A DNA stretch of 64,000 nucleotides from Haladaptatus pallidirubidus (GCF_020700235.1 NZ_CP085302.1:124001-188000), one strand, 5' to 3'. Shown: positions 35,893 through 45,142, counted from the first letter of the stretch. Notes: a model not told the origin generated them from the sequence alone. Translations and numbers: made by a program.

Positions 35893-38800
35893 TCACTCCT
35901 CGTCGAATGTCAGCGCGAAGACCTTCTGCTGGGCTGCTCGGAGATGCTGTGTGAACGTCGGTGGAGAAACGTCCAGCATGTCCGCAATCTCTTGGCCTGT
36001 GTTTTCCCGCGGTGATTCGAAAAATCCGCTCAAATATGCAAGCTTGAGTACACCCACTTGGCGATCTGTAAGTGGTTCTTTGATCGCCATCTGTACATCC
36101 TGGACTGTTTCGGGCGACCGGTCACACGAGCGACGAGACGTGAGCTGTACCGAGGAATAGGTTCGCTGGAGATCATCAATGTAGCATCGAACGTCAGCGG
36201 CAGACGGGAGATCCACGACTGCAACCGCAGTATTTCTATCAAAAATGAGCGTACGTACTGCTCCCTTCTGCGTAGCAAGCTGTGATACAATCGTCGAAGT
36301 AGACACGGTTGCCTTGTACATGCATGCTTCATCGTCCTCGGCAACACACGTTAGCGCTGTAATCTCAGAGAGATCTGCTCCTGCATTCTGAATCTCGTTG
36401 CCCGACGTCTGATCTCCGGTGAAAAATATGTGTGAAAAACCATTCTTAGCGGGAACGATTCCCTTGAATTGGAGTTTCACATCAGCATCCCGAGCGAGTC
36501 GTGCGAGCACCGTTCCTGGCGCCTGAAACTGGAGCGTGAGCTCAACGACACTGTCCGTCTGTGCAGTCTCTTGTTTCTGGGCGGCATGAATTGCGTGGGC
36601 AACCGTTCGACCAAGTTCATCTAAGACATGCTGATTGCGTTCATTCGGCTGTGGCTGCGCAATATAGACAGTGAGAACGCCATATAGCGTTTCTTCATAG
36701 AGCAGTGGAATACTGATGCAGGAACGGGCACCTTCCTCGAGAATAGCCTCTCGACACGAACCAATTCGTCTATCGGTGGCGATATCCGCAACGACCTGTG
36801 GATCTCGAGTGGCGACTGTGGCAGCTACGGGATTCTGGTTTGTCGCACTGTCGTCGATGGTGATCGTACGATCCTCAACAATCCTACTATTGATACCAGC
36901 CCACTGTCGTGGTTCAATTGTTTCTCTGATCGCATCAAATTCGCCAATCCATGCAAACTCGAAGAGATCAGAGTCCGCTAGTCGCTCACAGACTGACTGA
37001 TCGATCTCGGTGACCGTGTCAGCCCGCACGAGTGCTTGATCGATTTGCCGAATGAGGGTGTTGAGCTGATCGAGACGTTCTAATTCTTGGTTTTGCCGTT
37101 TCAACTCCTGTTCGCCTTCGGCGCGATCCCACGCCGTTTTGACGGTCGCGGCGATCGTTTCCACTAGGCCGATCGTTTGCTCGTCGAACGTTCCGGCCCG
37201 CGTCGAACCAGCACAGATGACACCGTGTCGTCCCAACGGCACGAGTACCCGACTTCGCAGTAGTGAGCCCGACGCATTCTCGGGTGTATCGAGGTCGTTA
37301 TCGATGTCAATATCGTCGCCGATGAAGGTCTGCCAAACTTGCTCGGAGAACTGGTCAGGCAGTCGAATTGCAACGGGATCTATCTCTGAGTTCGTGTGAC
37401 AGGCATTCTCTTGAAGCTCCCCAGTTGTCTCGTCGTAGTGCCAGAGTGCGGCGCATTCGACATTGAGGATATCTAGAACGAGTTCAGCGACGCGGTCGCT
37501 GATCGCCTCCGTATCAGCGTTAATGAGTTCTTGGTTCGCGGCATTGAGCCGTTCGAGGGAGGCGTTGGTCTGTTGCAACCGCTTTTCGCTCTCCTGGAGT
37601 GCTTGTTCTGCTTGGGTGCGCTGAACTGCCGCCCAAGTACGCTCGGCTGTTTCCTCAATCATCGCGATTTCGGTGTCTGTCCACTCTCGAGAAGTCGACT
37701 GGTTGACAATGAAGTATGCGGTGAGACGACCGTCCTTAATGAGAGGAACACCTATCCACGCACAGATGTCCATTTGCAGGTACCTAGTCTGTTCTTCGTC
37801 ACCCAGCTCCGAAACAGTTGAAAAATCGTTTATCACCAGAGTTTCACCGGCCTGAAACCCTTCAGTGATGTACTGGCCATACTCATCGAGATAGTGTTTG
37901 CCGACTAAAGACGGAACATTACCGCGGTAATAGTCGGCGTGAACCAGATTCGTGTTTCCGTCCTCCAGCACTTCGCCGTATAGGGCGCGATCAACGTCCA
38001 GTTGCTCCCCGATGACGCGTGCAGCCTCGTGCTGCATCTCGACGGGATCAGCTATTGGGCGGAGTTCATCAATGAGTGTGACGCGGAATGCATCTAGTTC
38101 CGCCTGCTTACGCCGTTCCTTTTCTTGGTGCTTGCGCTCAGTGATGTCGAGGAGGGCGCCGTTCATCCGAATTTGATTGCCATTCGCGTCGTACTCAACT
38201 TCGCCACGTGCCAGAACCCACCGTTCGTTGCCGTTCACGTTCCGTACTCGGTATTCGGCCTCGAACTCGTCGGTTTCGTTGACAGCCGCCTCAAGTGCCT
38301 GTTGCATCTGATCCTTATCATCTTGGTGAATCGACGCGATGTAGTCATCAAGAGATGTGCCCGCAGCTGCTGTCTCGGAGTCAATACCAAATGTTTCCGC
38401 AACGGTTGTGTCGGCAGTAACCAGATCAGTCTCTAAGTCCCACACCCAGATCCCGACAGAACCTGCGGTGGTTGCGACCTCCAGTTGCTCTTTGGCCTCC
38501 CGCAGCTCCTTTTCAACTTCTTTACGCTCGGTAACTTCAATTACGATGTTAAAGACCCCCCCAATAGAGCCATCCGCAACCGGAATTGGATTGAAAGAAT
38601 AGTCGAACCAGGCGTTTTCCATCTCTTCTCCGCGATCAAGGGGCAAGCGCTTTTCTTGTTCCTTGGCAACACTCTTTTCATCCATAACACGTTCAAACAT
38701 CGGTTCAATCGACCCCCATATCTCCGGAAACACCTCTCGAGCAGGTTGTCCCAGTGCGTCCGGATGTTTGTCACCGATTAGCTCTCGCCATGCATCGTTG

Positions 38801-39267
38801 TACAGGAGTGTGTGCTCACACCCCCAGTAAATGCCGATCGCCTCGTTCGCACTCAACATAATGTTGACCGCTATTTGCAACTGTTGGGGCCAGTCGTCCA
38901 TTGAGCCGAGTGCTGTCTCAGACCAGTCCTTTTTTCGGATTCGTTTGGCCATCTCACTACCGGACTGGAGAGCGATCAGTGGTTCGTCCACGTCTGGTGG
39001 GGTTTCAGTGATCCAGTCCTGGTTCAGTTTGCAGTTTGCTCGCTGTTCAGGGTCACGCGGAGGTTGCCACCACACCCGCCCGCGAGCACCAACTTTCTTC
39101 GTTTTAAGCAATCCGTCGTTGACAAGCGCGTCTAATTTGTTGTAGATTGTTCGGTCAGTACAGTTGAATTCCTCTGCAACCTCTGTGGTGGTCAACGGTG
39201 TGCCGGGTGGACCGAAGGTATCGAATACTTCAAGAACAGTGGCAGGAGAGGGTGCGGACGAACTCAT
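35893..39267 (-). CDS. Large multi-domain sensor-regulator (wHTH, PAS, GAF, Bat/HTH_10)
   Basis: About 1,124 residues from MSSSAPSPATVLEVFDTFGP. In order: a winged helix (residues 1-60), two PAS domains (about 90-240 and 255-375, each ending in a DITERK/VTERK-type motif), three GAF domains (about 390-560, 590-740, 770-920), a Bat-type sensory domain and the C-terminal HTH_10 (DRQVGVLKLAYLSGFFESPR, TGQEIADMLDVSPPTFTQHL). There is no kinase, so it probably senses ligands or redox and binds DNA itself. An ATG at 39417 adds 50 residues with no family match. A TATA box was not found with certainty. Confidence 0.88.
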   Translation of the reverse strand: MSSSAPSPATVLEVFDTFGPPGTPLTTTEVAEEFNCTDRTIYNKLDALVNDGLLKTKKVGARGRVWWQPPRDPEQRANCKLNQDWITETPPDVDEPLIALQSGSEMAKRIRKKDWSETALGSMDDWPQQLQIAVNIMLSANEAIGIYWGCEHTLLYNDAWRELIGDKHPDALGQPAREVFPEIWGSIEPMFERVMDEKSVAKEQEKRLPLDRGEEMENAWFDYSFNPIPVADGSIGGVFNIVIEVTERKEVEKELREAKEQLEVATTAGSVGIWVWDLETDLVTADTTVAETFGIDSETAAAGTSLDDYIASIHQDDKDQMQQALEAAVNETDEFEAEYRVRNVNGNERWVLARGEVEYDANGNQIRMNGALLDITERKHQEKERRKQAELDAFRVTLIDELRPIADPVEMQHEAARVIGEQLDVDRALYGEVLEDGNTNLVHADYYRGNVPSLVGKHYLDEYGQYITEGFQAGETLVINDFSTVSELGDEEQTRYLQMDICAWIGVPLIKDGRLTAYFIVNQSTSREWTDTEIAMIEETAERTWAAVQRTQAEQALQESEKRLQQTNASLERLNAANQELINADTEAISDRVAELVLDILNVECAALWHYDETTGELQENACHTNSEIDPVAIRLPDQFSEQVWQTFIGDDIDIDNDLDTPENASGSLLRSRVLVPLGRHGVICAGSTRAGTFDEQTIGLVETIAATVKTAWDRAEGEQELKRQNQELERLDQLNTLIRQIDQALVRADTVTEIDQSVCERLADSDLFEFAWIGEFDAIRETIEPRQWAGINSRIVEDRTITIDDSATNQNPVAATVATRDPQVVADIATDRRIGSCREAILEEGARSCISIPLLYEETLYGVLTVYIAQPQPNERNQHVLDELGRTVAHAIHAAQKQETAQTDSVVELTLQFQAPGTVLARLARDADVKLQFKGIVPAKNGFSHIFFTGDQTSGNEIQNAGADLSEITALTCVAEDDEACMYKATVSTSTIVSQLATQKGAVRTLIFDRNTAVAVVDLPSAADVRCYIDDLQRTYSSVQLTSRRSCDRSPETVQDVQMAIKEPLTDRQVGVLKLAYLSGFFESPRENTGQEIADMLDVSPPTFTQHLRAAQQKVFALTFDEE

Positions 39268-39419
39268 ACGACTACGTAACCATGGACGTGCAAAAATATT
39301 CTGCCAACAGAAATCAGTTAATACTGATTTGAAGATCAGCGAGTGAGAAACAGAAAGAGATGAATTCATGTACACCCAGAGGGTGAAGACCACGGTAATC
39401 GAATGCAGCTTCAGCAAAA

Positions 39420-39990
39420 GACGCCAAACTAGATTCAGTATACTGCCCTAGCTCATGCTCAATATCCGACTCATGCTATCCAAGTGATGACAACACATTC
39501 GCTGCCGCACGAACCACCAACTCCCGACAAAACTCGACATCATACTCGTTCAATTCCTCGCTGGCCAACATCACCCGCTCTCGCGAGTCCTTCGCATCAT
39601 CAACAACCACATACGATACGCTCTGACCGGGCGCACGCGCCAACCCCAAATCAGCTGCCCGCTCTAGCGCCGCCACACTCCGTGTCGATTGCGTGTACTC
39701 CTCCCGCTTTTTCGAAACCCGATTCGTGAACACCAACTCACTCGGATCAACGCCCCACGCTCCAGTCGATCAACCCATGACCGCAATTCCTCACAAACCA
39801 CCTCTGGGTCACGATACGCATCCATCGCTCGAATTAATGCTTTCTGTGCATCGTCGATATACGAGGATGTACTCCGCTGACGATACTCGATGACCACCGC
39901 TCTGCAAGCGACAGATGCACTGTAACGCTCTTCGAACATTGGGGAAGAGTGGTCAACGAAGACACCGCAAGGAAAGCTCCTCAAGACGAG
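39420..39990 (-). pseudogene. Family-B DNA polymerase C-terminal fragment (copy 3)
   Basis: The minus strand reads VVIEYRQRSTSSYIDDAQKA, LIRAMDAYRDPEVVCEELRS, WVDRLERG, then after a frame change NRVSKKREEYTQSTRSVAAL, ERAADLGLARAPGQSVSYVV and DVEFCRELVVRAAANVLSSL. A TAG follows before HESDIEHELGQYTESSLASF. This is the longest polB remnant and shows the true C-terminus. The frameshift near 39740 and the stop near 39475 inactivate it. Confidence 0.7.
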
Positions 39991-40203
39991 TGACAACCTC
40001 AGGTCACTCCTCTCCACAGCCACAGACGAACATCTTGCCTGGAAACTGGTGTACCAGGCTTGCCGCCGTGTCGAACAATTGTCGAAAGGCCGTCTCACCT
40101 TCTTTCAGCACGACAAACACGGCTGGATGCTCAAGCAACACCGGCCGTTCTCGTCCACACAGGCTACGACCACAGAAGTGACAGCATCGCCAGGGATCAC
40201 GTA
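39940..40203 (+). pseudogene. Unidentified protein C-terminal fragment
   Basis: The plus-strand frame EEWSTKTPQGKLLKTSDNLR, SLLSTATDEHLAWKLVYQAC, RRVEQLSKGRLTFFQHDKHG and WMLKQHRPFSSTQATTTE ends with TAG. Its amino acid use looks like a real haloarchaeal protein, but no start is present. It overlaps the polB remnant's upstream end on the other strand, which suggests a junction. Confidence 0.35.
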
Positions 40204-40449
40204 GGTATTCCCGTCAATACACCCACCCCGAGAGAGATACACATCTACCACGAACCAAAACACCACGACACGAACCACTGCAAGCAACTATCGTCTACTG
40301 TGAAGCACGTCTTGTTTTGGGTTGATTTGCGGTTGGAGTGAGGACGGTGATGCGTGAAATGGTTCTGACGACGGTGCCAGTTGCTTCTGCTCGCGAGTGA
40401 ATACGGGTGAGACTCACTTGCTGTACTCCGAAATAAAACTCGCCAGTGT

Positions 40450-40464
40450 TAGTATTCAATACTA
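40450..40464. promoter_or_regulatory. Palindrome TAGTAT-N3-ATACTA, site 1
   Basis: A perfect 6+3+6 inverted repeat (TAGTATTCAATACTA) about 100 bases before the DUF7342 operon. The same site recurs at 57785 (perfect) and in weaker form at 48578 and 51245, always outside genes. Confidence 0.5.
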
Positions 40465-40525
40465 GCTTCGTGGTCTTCGAGAAATTATCGATCCTCAACT
40501 ATCACAGATATTTGCGAGTTCAAAA

Positions 40526-40533
40526 CATATATT
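40526..40533 (+). promoter_or_regulatory. TATA box of the DUF7342 / TumE-like operon
   Basis: CATATATT is centred about 28 bp before the ATG at 40558, consistent with leaderless transcription of a three-gene operon. Confidence 0.6.
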
Positions 40534-40557
40534 GTGAAACAGCACGTAACACTACCA

Positions 40558-41094
40558 ATGACCGAGTTCGATCCCACTCCCAACACAGATGCCGTCGATA
40601 CTGTCCGACAGCGGTGGCGGGAAAACACCGACACATTCGGGCGTGTTTACGATACGATTCTTGGAGTCACGACACCGACCCCCTATGCTGAAGTCGCAGA
40701 GACCGCAGAGTGCTCACCAAACGCCGCGAAAAAGCATCTCGAACGACTCGTCGAAATGGGTATCGCCCGTACTGACAACGAGAGTCGTCCAGCCCGATAC
40801 GAGCGCAACGAAGGCTATCTCGAATGGCAGGAAGCCAGTCGTATCGCGACCGACCTCACGGTCGACGAGATCATCAAACGAGTTCAGCAACTGGAAGCCC
40901 ACCGTGAGGAGTTTGAGGACAGATTCGAAACAACAGACCCATCCTCGGTCGAGGTCTTTGCACAGGACGACTACAATGCGATTCACGAACGAATGGAGGC
41001 GGTGAGCGAGTGGCATGCTGCTGAGCGAGATATTCGTCTCTACGAACTCGCCCGACAGCTGGCACAGAATGATGGCCATCTCGTACCAACATGA
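40558..41094 (+). CDS. DUF7342-family winged-helix protein (probable antitoxin)
   Basis: About 178 residues from MTEFDPTPNTDAVDTVRQRW. An N-terminal winged helix, VYDTILGVTTPTPYAEVAET with recognition segment CSPNAAKKHLERLVEMGIA, is followed by a helical C-terminal half (DEIIKRVQQLEAHREEFEDR) that could bind a partner. DUF7342 proteins often precede a second small gene in haloarchaea. Here the ATGA overlap with the TumE-like gene makes it the likely antitoxin and repressor of the operon. It has its own leaderless promoter, with a palindrome upstream at 40450. Confidence 0.72.
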   Translation: MTEFDPTPNTDAVDTVRQRWRENTDTFGRVYDTILGVTTPTPYAEVAETAECSPNAAKKHLERLVEMGIARTDNESRPARYERNEGYLEWQEASRIATDLTVDEIIKRVQQLEAHREEFEDRFETTDPSSVEVFAQDDYNAIHERMEAVSEWHAAERDIRLYELARQLAQNDGHLVPT

Positions 41095-41546
41095 GTCCAC
41101 CACCAACTGATAACGGTGGTGAGACAACAGGACCGCCAGATCGGCAGACGCTCCGGCTTCTAGAACGGATTCTGACCGACGAGCCGACCGTCGCAGCGAC
41201 AGAGTTCACGCCAGATAGCTACGAACCACGATTACTTCGTTCACTACTCGATCCAGGTCGCTATCCGTCGACGGTCGACGCTGCTCGGCTGGATATTCGG
41301 TGGTTCACAACGGGTGACTTCTCGATCCACTACATCGAAACACACGATAACAAACACTGGGAATGTCGGTGGGATCGCCATCCCAACTCGCATAACGAGC
41401 GCCTCCACTTTCATCAGCCGCCAGACGGAGACGACGTTGAGGCTCTTTCACTCGAATCAGTGCATCCGTTAGATGTGCTCTCGACGGTACTTGCTGCCAT
41501 CGAACAGCGTGTCACTCAGCAGTGGGAAGCGCAGTCGCAAGGGTGA
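41091..41546 (+). CDS. TumE-like (DUF6516-type) putative toxin
   Basis: 151 residues. The core ARLDIRWFTTGDFSIHYIET, then NKHWECRWDRHPNSHNERLH and FHQPPDGDDVEAL, matches the general pattern of TumE/DUF6516 proteins: two strands, an RWDxHP motif and a histidine-rich HFHQP strand that follows. TumE is the toxin of a widespread type of two-gene toxin-antitoxin system. The match rests on pattern memory, not a search. It starts inside the preceding stop (ATGA) and overlaps the third gene by four bases. Confidence 0.5.
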   Translation: MSPPPTDNGGETTGPPDRQTLRLLERILTDEPTVAATEFTPDSYEPRLLRSLLDPGRYPSTVDAARLDIRWFTTGDFSIHYIETHDNKHWECRWDRHPNSHNERLHFHQPPDGDDVEALSLESVHPLDVLSTVLAAIEQRVTQQWEAQSQG

Positions 41547-42274
41547 CTAAGCAAAAGGCAACCCCAATCGAAGAACTAGAAACGTCTACATCCGCAGCAC
41601 AGGCCCATCAGGAGGCGATCACTCGCAAGACACAGGCCTGTAATGAACGCATCGACGAACTCCAAGCCCGGGAGTTCGAGAAAGGTGCCCACCTCCTCAC
41701 CGACAACGTTGACGCTGACCGTATCTTCGTCGAAGGGAACAAACTCGAACGGATCACGAAAGACGACGGCAACACCTACTTCCGACTCCCTGGCGAGGAA
41801 GATGCGCTCGGTCGCGGTGGTGCAGTCGCCCATTCGACGGCTGATCTCCTGCCAATACAGCGGCTTGCTCGCTATGACGACGAAATGCTTGCGTCTGTGA
41901 CGAATCGTAAGCCCGACGAACTCGCGGGGAAGGTGTGGGGCGAACGCGATGAGGCCGGTCGCTATTCACTCTGGTGGAGGGGCAGTGACGAGATCCGTGC
42001 CTATCTTGATGCCTCAGACCTTGCCGAGTGGATTCGGCTGAAAGAGTCTGGTGTGAGCAAGAAGTACAGCCAGGAACTTGCTCGCCGGACCATGGACGCA
42101 ATGCATGAACTCTCGAATAGGCGCCTCGGGAAAATCAAACGCCAGCGATCAAAGAACGGATTGTGCTACCAGGAGACGCGGCTCGTCTTGAAAGCGGACG
42201 TCGAGCTTCCAGGAGAGGTCACGAGCAACGACACAGACGACAGTCCGACCACAGACGAGGTTGCTGGAGAGTAG
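41543..42274 (+). CDS. Hypothetical third gene of the TumE-like operon
   Basis: About 243 residues if translation begins at the GTG (GTGA overlap with the previous stop); an ATG at 41522 is the alternative. The sequence is helical and charged: TSTSAAQAHQEAITRKTQAC at the N-terminus, a central LPIQRLARYDDEMLASVTNR, and a C-terminal region DASDLAEWIRLKESGVSKKY then ARRTMDAMHELSNRRLGKIK. I do not recognise the family. Tight coupling with genes 1 and 2 suggests a shared role; a hairpin follows the stop. Confidence 0.55.
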   Translation: MTKQKATPIEELETSTSAAQAHQEAITRKTQACNERIDELQAREFEKGAHLLTDNVDADRIFVEGNKLERITKDDGNTYFRLPGEEDALGRGGAVAHSTADLLPIQRLARYDDEMLASVTNRKPDELAGKVWGERDEAGRYSLWWRGSDEIRAYLDASDLAEWIRLKESGVSKKYSQELARRTMDAMHELSNRRLGKIKRQRSKNGLCYQETRLVLKADVELPGEVTSNDTDDSPTTDEVAGE

Positions 42275-42349
42275 CGTGGTCGGGATGAACTCACGCCCGA
42301 GAGGGACAACGAATCTAACACGAACCCCTACTCGAACGCAGTTGTGGAC

Positions 42350-42374
42350 GTCCCGAATTGACACAGTTCGGGAC
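42350..42374 (+). terminator. Hairpin downstream of the TumE-like operon
   Basis: GTCCCGAA (42350-42357) and TTCGGGAC (42367-42374) form a perfect 8-bp stem with a nine-base loop, 76 bases after the stop at 42274. No strong T-run follows, so it could also stabilise the mRNA 3' end. The rest of 42275-42659 shows nothing recognisable. Confidence 0.45.
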
Positions 42375-42659
42375 AGACGCCGTACGGCTACTCGTAAGTA
42401 CGGTAGTTGTATCGGCATCTATCGGCTAGAAGCCAGCGGGAGGGGGAGAGCTGGTACCGGCCACCGCGTCTATAGTCGGAACTGCGTGACCGGAGAATGA
42501 GCTAGCTTCAGCGGAAGTAGAGTACTGCAGGCGGTTCATAGCGTTCTTTGTGTTGGTTGTGCGGTTATCCCTACTGTTTGATGCTCCAAGTTCTTCGTCC
42601 ATCATAGCAGAACAGCCAATGCATTCCCTGGTTTTCAGTACTGCCAATGAAAATAGATA

Positions 42660-43607
42660 TCACTCTCTGGGAGCAGGCGTATACGTTGAACCAATACAGA
42701 CTGTAAGTACTTGCGGATGAGTACGCAATAGCAGTTCGTCATGTGTCTGCTGTTCGCCATCGATACTGAACCGGATCGGCTCACGGTCTAACCGTCGGAC
42801 CTCTACTTGATGCGCCTTTAGGTGATGCACATGCTCGGTGTCTTCACCGAGCAATCGATGACTCATTGCTTCGGCAGCGATATCGGTGGGTGGCATCTGC
42901 TCAATGATCACAACTTCAAAGAGACCATCTTCGACATTTGCCTGGCCTCCCTCTTTTGCAAAACGGCGGGTGTTCCCAATAAGGACGCACAACGCGTCTC
43001 CCGACCATGTCGCTTCTTTCTCATCCAAGACCGCCGTGAGGTTGAGATGGAGGCTCTCAAATTCTGTCGCTTCCCGAATGCCCGCAATAATAAATCCAAG
43101 CGAGCCAAAGCGCTCTTTCAATTCACTAGAGGTTGCTAAACTGGCTTCGGCAGTCAGACCAGCAATACACGACAGCACGAATGGTTCATCGTCGGCGAAA
43201 CCAATATCGATAGAACGTCTCTTTCCTGTTTTGAGAACTTCGAACCCTTGTTCGAGATTTGTAATACCAATATTCGTCGCGAAGATATTTTTCGTTCCGA
43301 CCGGGAGTACCCCAAGTGTGACTGAGTCAAGGGCATCTACTTCAGCGAGCCCTTGAACCACCTCATGAAGAGTTCCATCGCCTCCAGCAACAGCTAGCAC
43401 CTCAACACCGTTTCCAACAGCTTCTTTTGTGAGAGAAACCGCATGACCTTCATGTTTTGTCTCGCGGATTGTATACCCGTGTTGTGCTCCCCGTTGTCGA
43501 ATTGTATCGCGATGATCGGCTGTACCACTAGTGGGATTGAGAATAAGCCAGTGGTTAGTTGCGTTCAAGCATAGTGTGTCACTCGTCTCCTGGTCGTTTC
43601 CTGTCAT
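42660..43607 (-). CDS. Diacylglycerol/lipid kinase family protein (YegS/DagK-like)
   Basis: 315 residues. The catalytic domain shows LILNPTSGTADHRDTIRQRG, then the glycine motif AVAGGDGTLHEVVQGLAEVD and GVLPVGTKNIFATNIGI. The second beta domain has DIGFADDEPFVLSCIAGLTA and the C-terminal RFSIDGEQQTHDELLLRTHP. The family phosphorylates lipid or isoprenoid hydroxyl groups using ATP. In archaea the substrate may be an archaeal diether lipid or sphingoid-like compound; this is inference. It is monocistronic on the minus strand. Length and motifs are complete. Confidence 0.85.
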   Translation of the reverse strand: MTGNDQETSDTLCLNATNHWLILNPTSGTADHRDTIRQRGAQHGYTIRETKHEGHAVSLTKEAVGNGVEVLAVAGGDGTLHEVVQGLAEVDALDSVTLGVLPVGTKNIFATNIGITNLEQGFEVLKTGKRRSIDIGFADDEPFVLSCIAGLTAEASLATSSELKERFGSLGFIIAGIREATEFESLHLNLTAVLDEKEATWSGDALCVLIGNTRRFAKEGGQANVEDGLFEVVIIEQMPPTDIAAEAMSHRLLGEDTEHVHHLKAHQVEVRRLDREPIRFSIDGEQQTHDELLLRTHPQVLTVCIGSTYTPAPRE

Positions 43608-43811
43608 TAGTGTCTGTTTTTATAGAACATCCTTGTGAATGGGTTCTCACGATCGGCGTGCGTACGCGAGGCGATTACAACAAGTCGAGACTTGATTGTT
43701 GGCATTGGGTGAGATAAAAACCCACTTATAGATGTACTTAAAGCACGCAGTTTGTAACGGGGTAGGAACGTGAACAGAGCAACCATCGAAGAGCAATTCG
43801 ACCACAATGTT

Positions 43812-43828
43812 TTTGCATATTCTGCAAA
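43812..43828. promoter_or_regulatory. Operator before the MNT/HEPN genes
   Basis: TTTGCA-TATTC-TGCAAA is an exact inverted repeat over the expected TATA position, and a further TGCAAA half-site overlaps the ATG at 43841. The first gene's own HTH could repress here, as toxin-antitoxin operons usually do. Confidence 0.5.
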
Positions 43829-43840
43829 CACTTGTGAAGT

Positions 43841-44524
43841 ATGCAAACACAGTCGGGAGTAATCCTCGATTTCCCGTTTCCAGAGGAGCGAGTATTCCGG
43901 TATCAAGCGATGCAGGACATTCTCCATCATCTCGTAAATGAACCTCACCAGGGCTTCACTCAGAAGGAACTCGCAGAGATAACAGAGACAGATATTTCAA
44001 CGATTTCTCGGTCAGTCGATCTGCTCGATCAGTTGGGCGTCGTTACACAAGATACCGGCCGTCCTGCTCAGATCCAGATTGATCACGACCATCTTCAAAA
44101 ACCGGATCCACTTCTCTCAGTCTCTCAGAGTGAGTTCCGGAAACCGATCGAAGCATTTCTTACCGAGTTACAGCAGCAGGTTACTGAATCAGATGACATT
44201 GAAACCCTCGTCGGTGTCATCCTTTTCGGCAGTGTTGCCCGCGGGACAGCCGACCGAAGCAGTGACATTGACCTCTTAGTCATTATTGACGGAAATCACA
44301 CCTACGGACGACGGATTGCAAGCCAGATAGCACGCAGCCTCGAAGAGCAATCGTTCGCTGGTGATCGATATGAGTTCGAGGTACTTGTCGAAACACCGGA
44401 AAGCGCAACACAGTATGGCGCAAAACTTCGGGAGATCTTTGATGAAGGCCTCATATTGCACCAAAGTGAGGACTTTCGACATGTTCGAGCGGCGGTGTAT
44501 GCTGATGAATCGGAGGAGATCTAA
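43841..44524 (+). CDS. HTH-nucleotidyltransferase (MNT-type antitoxin)
   Basis: 227 residues. An N-terminal winged helix (EFTQKELAEITETDISTISR-like, seen as FTQKELAEITETDISTISRS) is fused to a minimal nucleotidyltransferase with FGSVARGTADRSSDIDLLVI, the GSxxRGxxxxxSDIDL metal-binding motif. MNT proteins neutralise HEPN toxins, in known cases by AMPylating them. The next gene, only three bases downstream, encodes the HEPN-type partner. The HTH probably represses the operon at 43812. The start is taken at the first ATG after the operator. Confidence 0.85.
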   Translation: MQTQSGVILDFPFPEERVFRYQAMQDILHHLVNEPHQGFTQKELAEITETDISTISRSVDLLDQLGVVTQDTGRPAQIQIDHDHLQKPDPLLSVSQSEFRKPIEAFLTELQQQVTESDDIETLVGVILFGSVARGTADRSSDIDLLVIIDGNHTYGRRIASQIARSLEEQSFAGDRYEFEVLVETPESATQYGAKLREIFDEGLILHQSEDFRHVRAAVYADESEEI

Positions 44525-44527
44525 CAC

Positions 44528-45022
44528 ATGCCGATTGAACTCGACGACATCGAACCATTGCTCACCGAGGCCGAAGAAGCGTTCCGGTGGGGAGGTCAGC
44601 AACCAGAAGACGGACTCGACATTTCTGATGCAGGTCTCATCCAGCTTCGCAAAGCATGTCGATCTCTCTCGGGTGCCTATCGACTGCTGTCGGATGGGTA
44701 CTACACACTGACGATCGAAGCAGCATTCACATCGATCGAGAAGACGCTTCTCTTCTGGCTAATTCATGAAGGGCATCACGACCCTTCGAATCCACCGCAA
44801 TCACATACAACCGCAATCCAGCGGAGCGCAGAAGTTGGATTTATCAGCGACGAAATTGCCACTCGATTGGTTGATCTCTGGCGAATGAATCGAGCGCAAA
44901 CGTACTACCAGGATGGGCTGGCGACACAAGAACGAGCAACAGCGCTTCTCAAATTAGCAACCCACACACACAGCTATATTATTGACCTCGTCCGAGTTCG
45001 CCACGAGTGTGTCTGTGAGTGA
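44528..45022 (+). CDS. HEPN-domain protein (putative RNase toxin)
   Basis: 164 residues, all helical. LRKACRSLSGAYRLLSDGYY and TIEAAFTSIEKTLLFWLIHE form the HEPN core, and RMNRAQTYYQDGLATQERAT is where the RX4-6H motif would lie. The histidine of that motif is not evident there, so catalysis is uncertain. HEPN toxins cut RNA and are paired with MNT genes. Three bases separate it from the MNT stop. It is followed by a coiled-coil remnant and repeat copy B. Confidence 0.72.
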   Translation: MPIELDDIEPLLTEAEEAFRWGGQQPEDGLDISDAGLIQLRKACRSLSGAYRLLSDGYYTLTIEAAFTSIEKTLLFWLIHEGHHDPSNPPQSHTTAIQRSAEVGFISDEIATRLVDLWRMNRAQTYYQDGLATQERATALLKLATHTHSYIIDLVRVRHECVCE

Positions 45023-45140
45023 GCTATCTGAAGTTCTAACCGCGGTCGGCGGGCATCATATCATCACGTTTGGGCATCCCGATTTAGCCGGGTGGAAGTG
45101 CGCCTACGAAGCGAACGCAGAACGAAACGGAGGGCGCTGA
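45011..45140 (+). pseudogene. Coiled-coil gene C-terminal remnant
   Basis: SVSELSEVLTAVGGHHIITF, GHPDLAGWKCAYEANAERNG and the end GR repeat the last ~40 residues of the 16911-17536 pseudogene. The 5' part is replaced by the end of the HEPN gene, whose stop at 45020 lies inside the remnant. The non-coding element follows directly, as at 17.5 kb. Confidence 0.55.
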
Positions 45141-45142
45141 TT

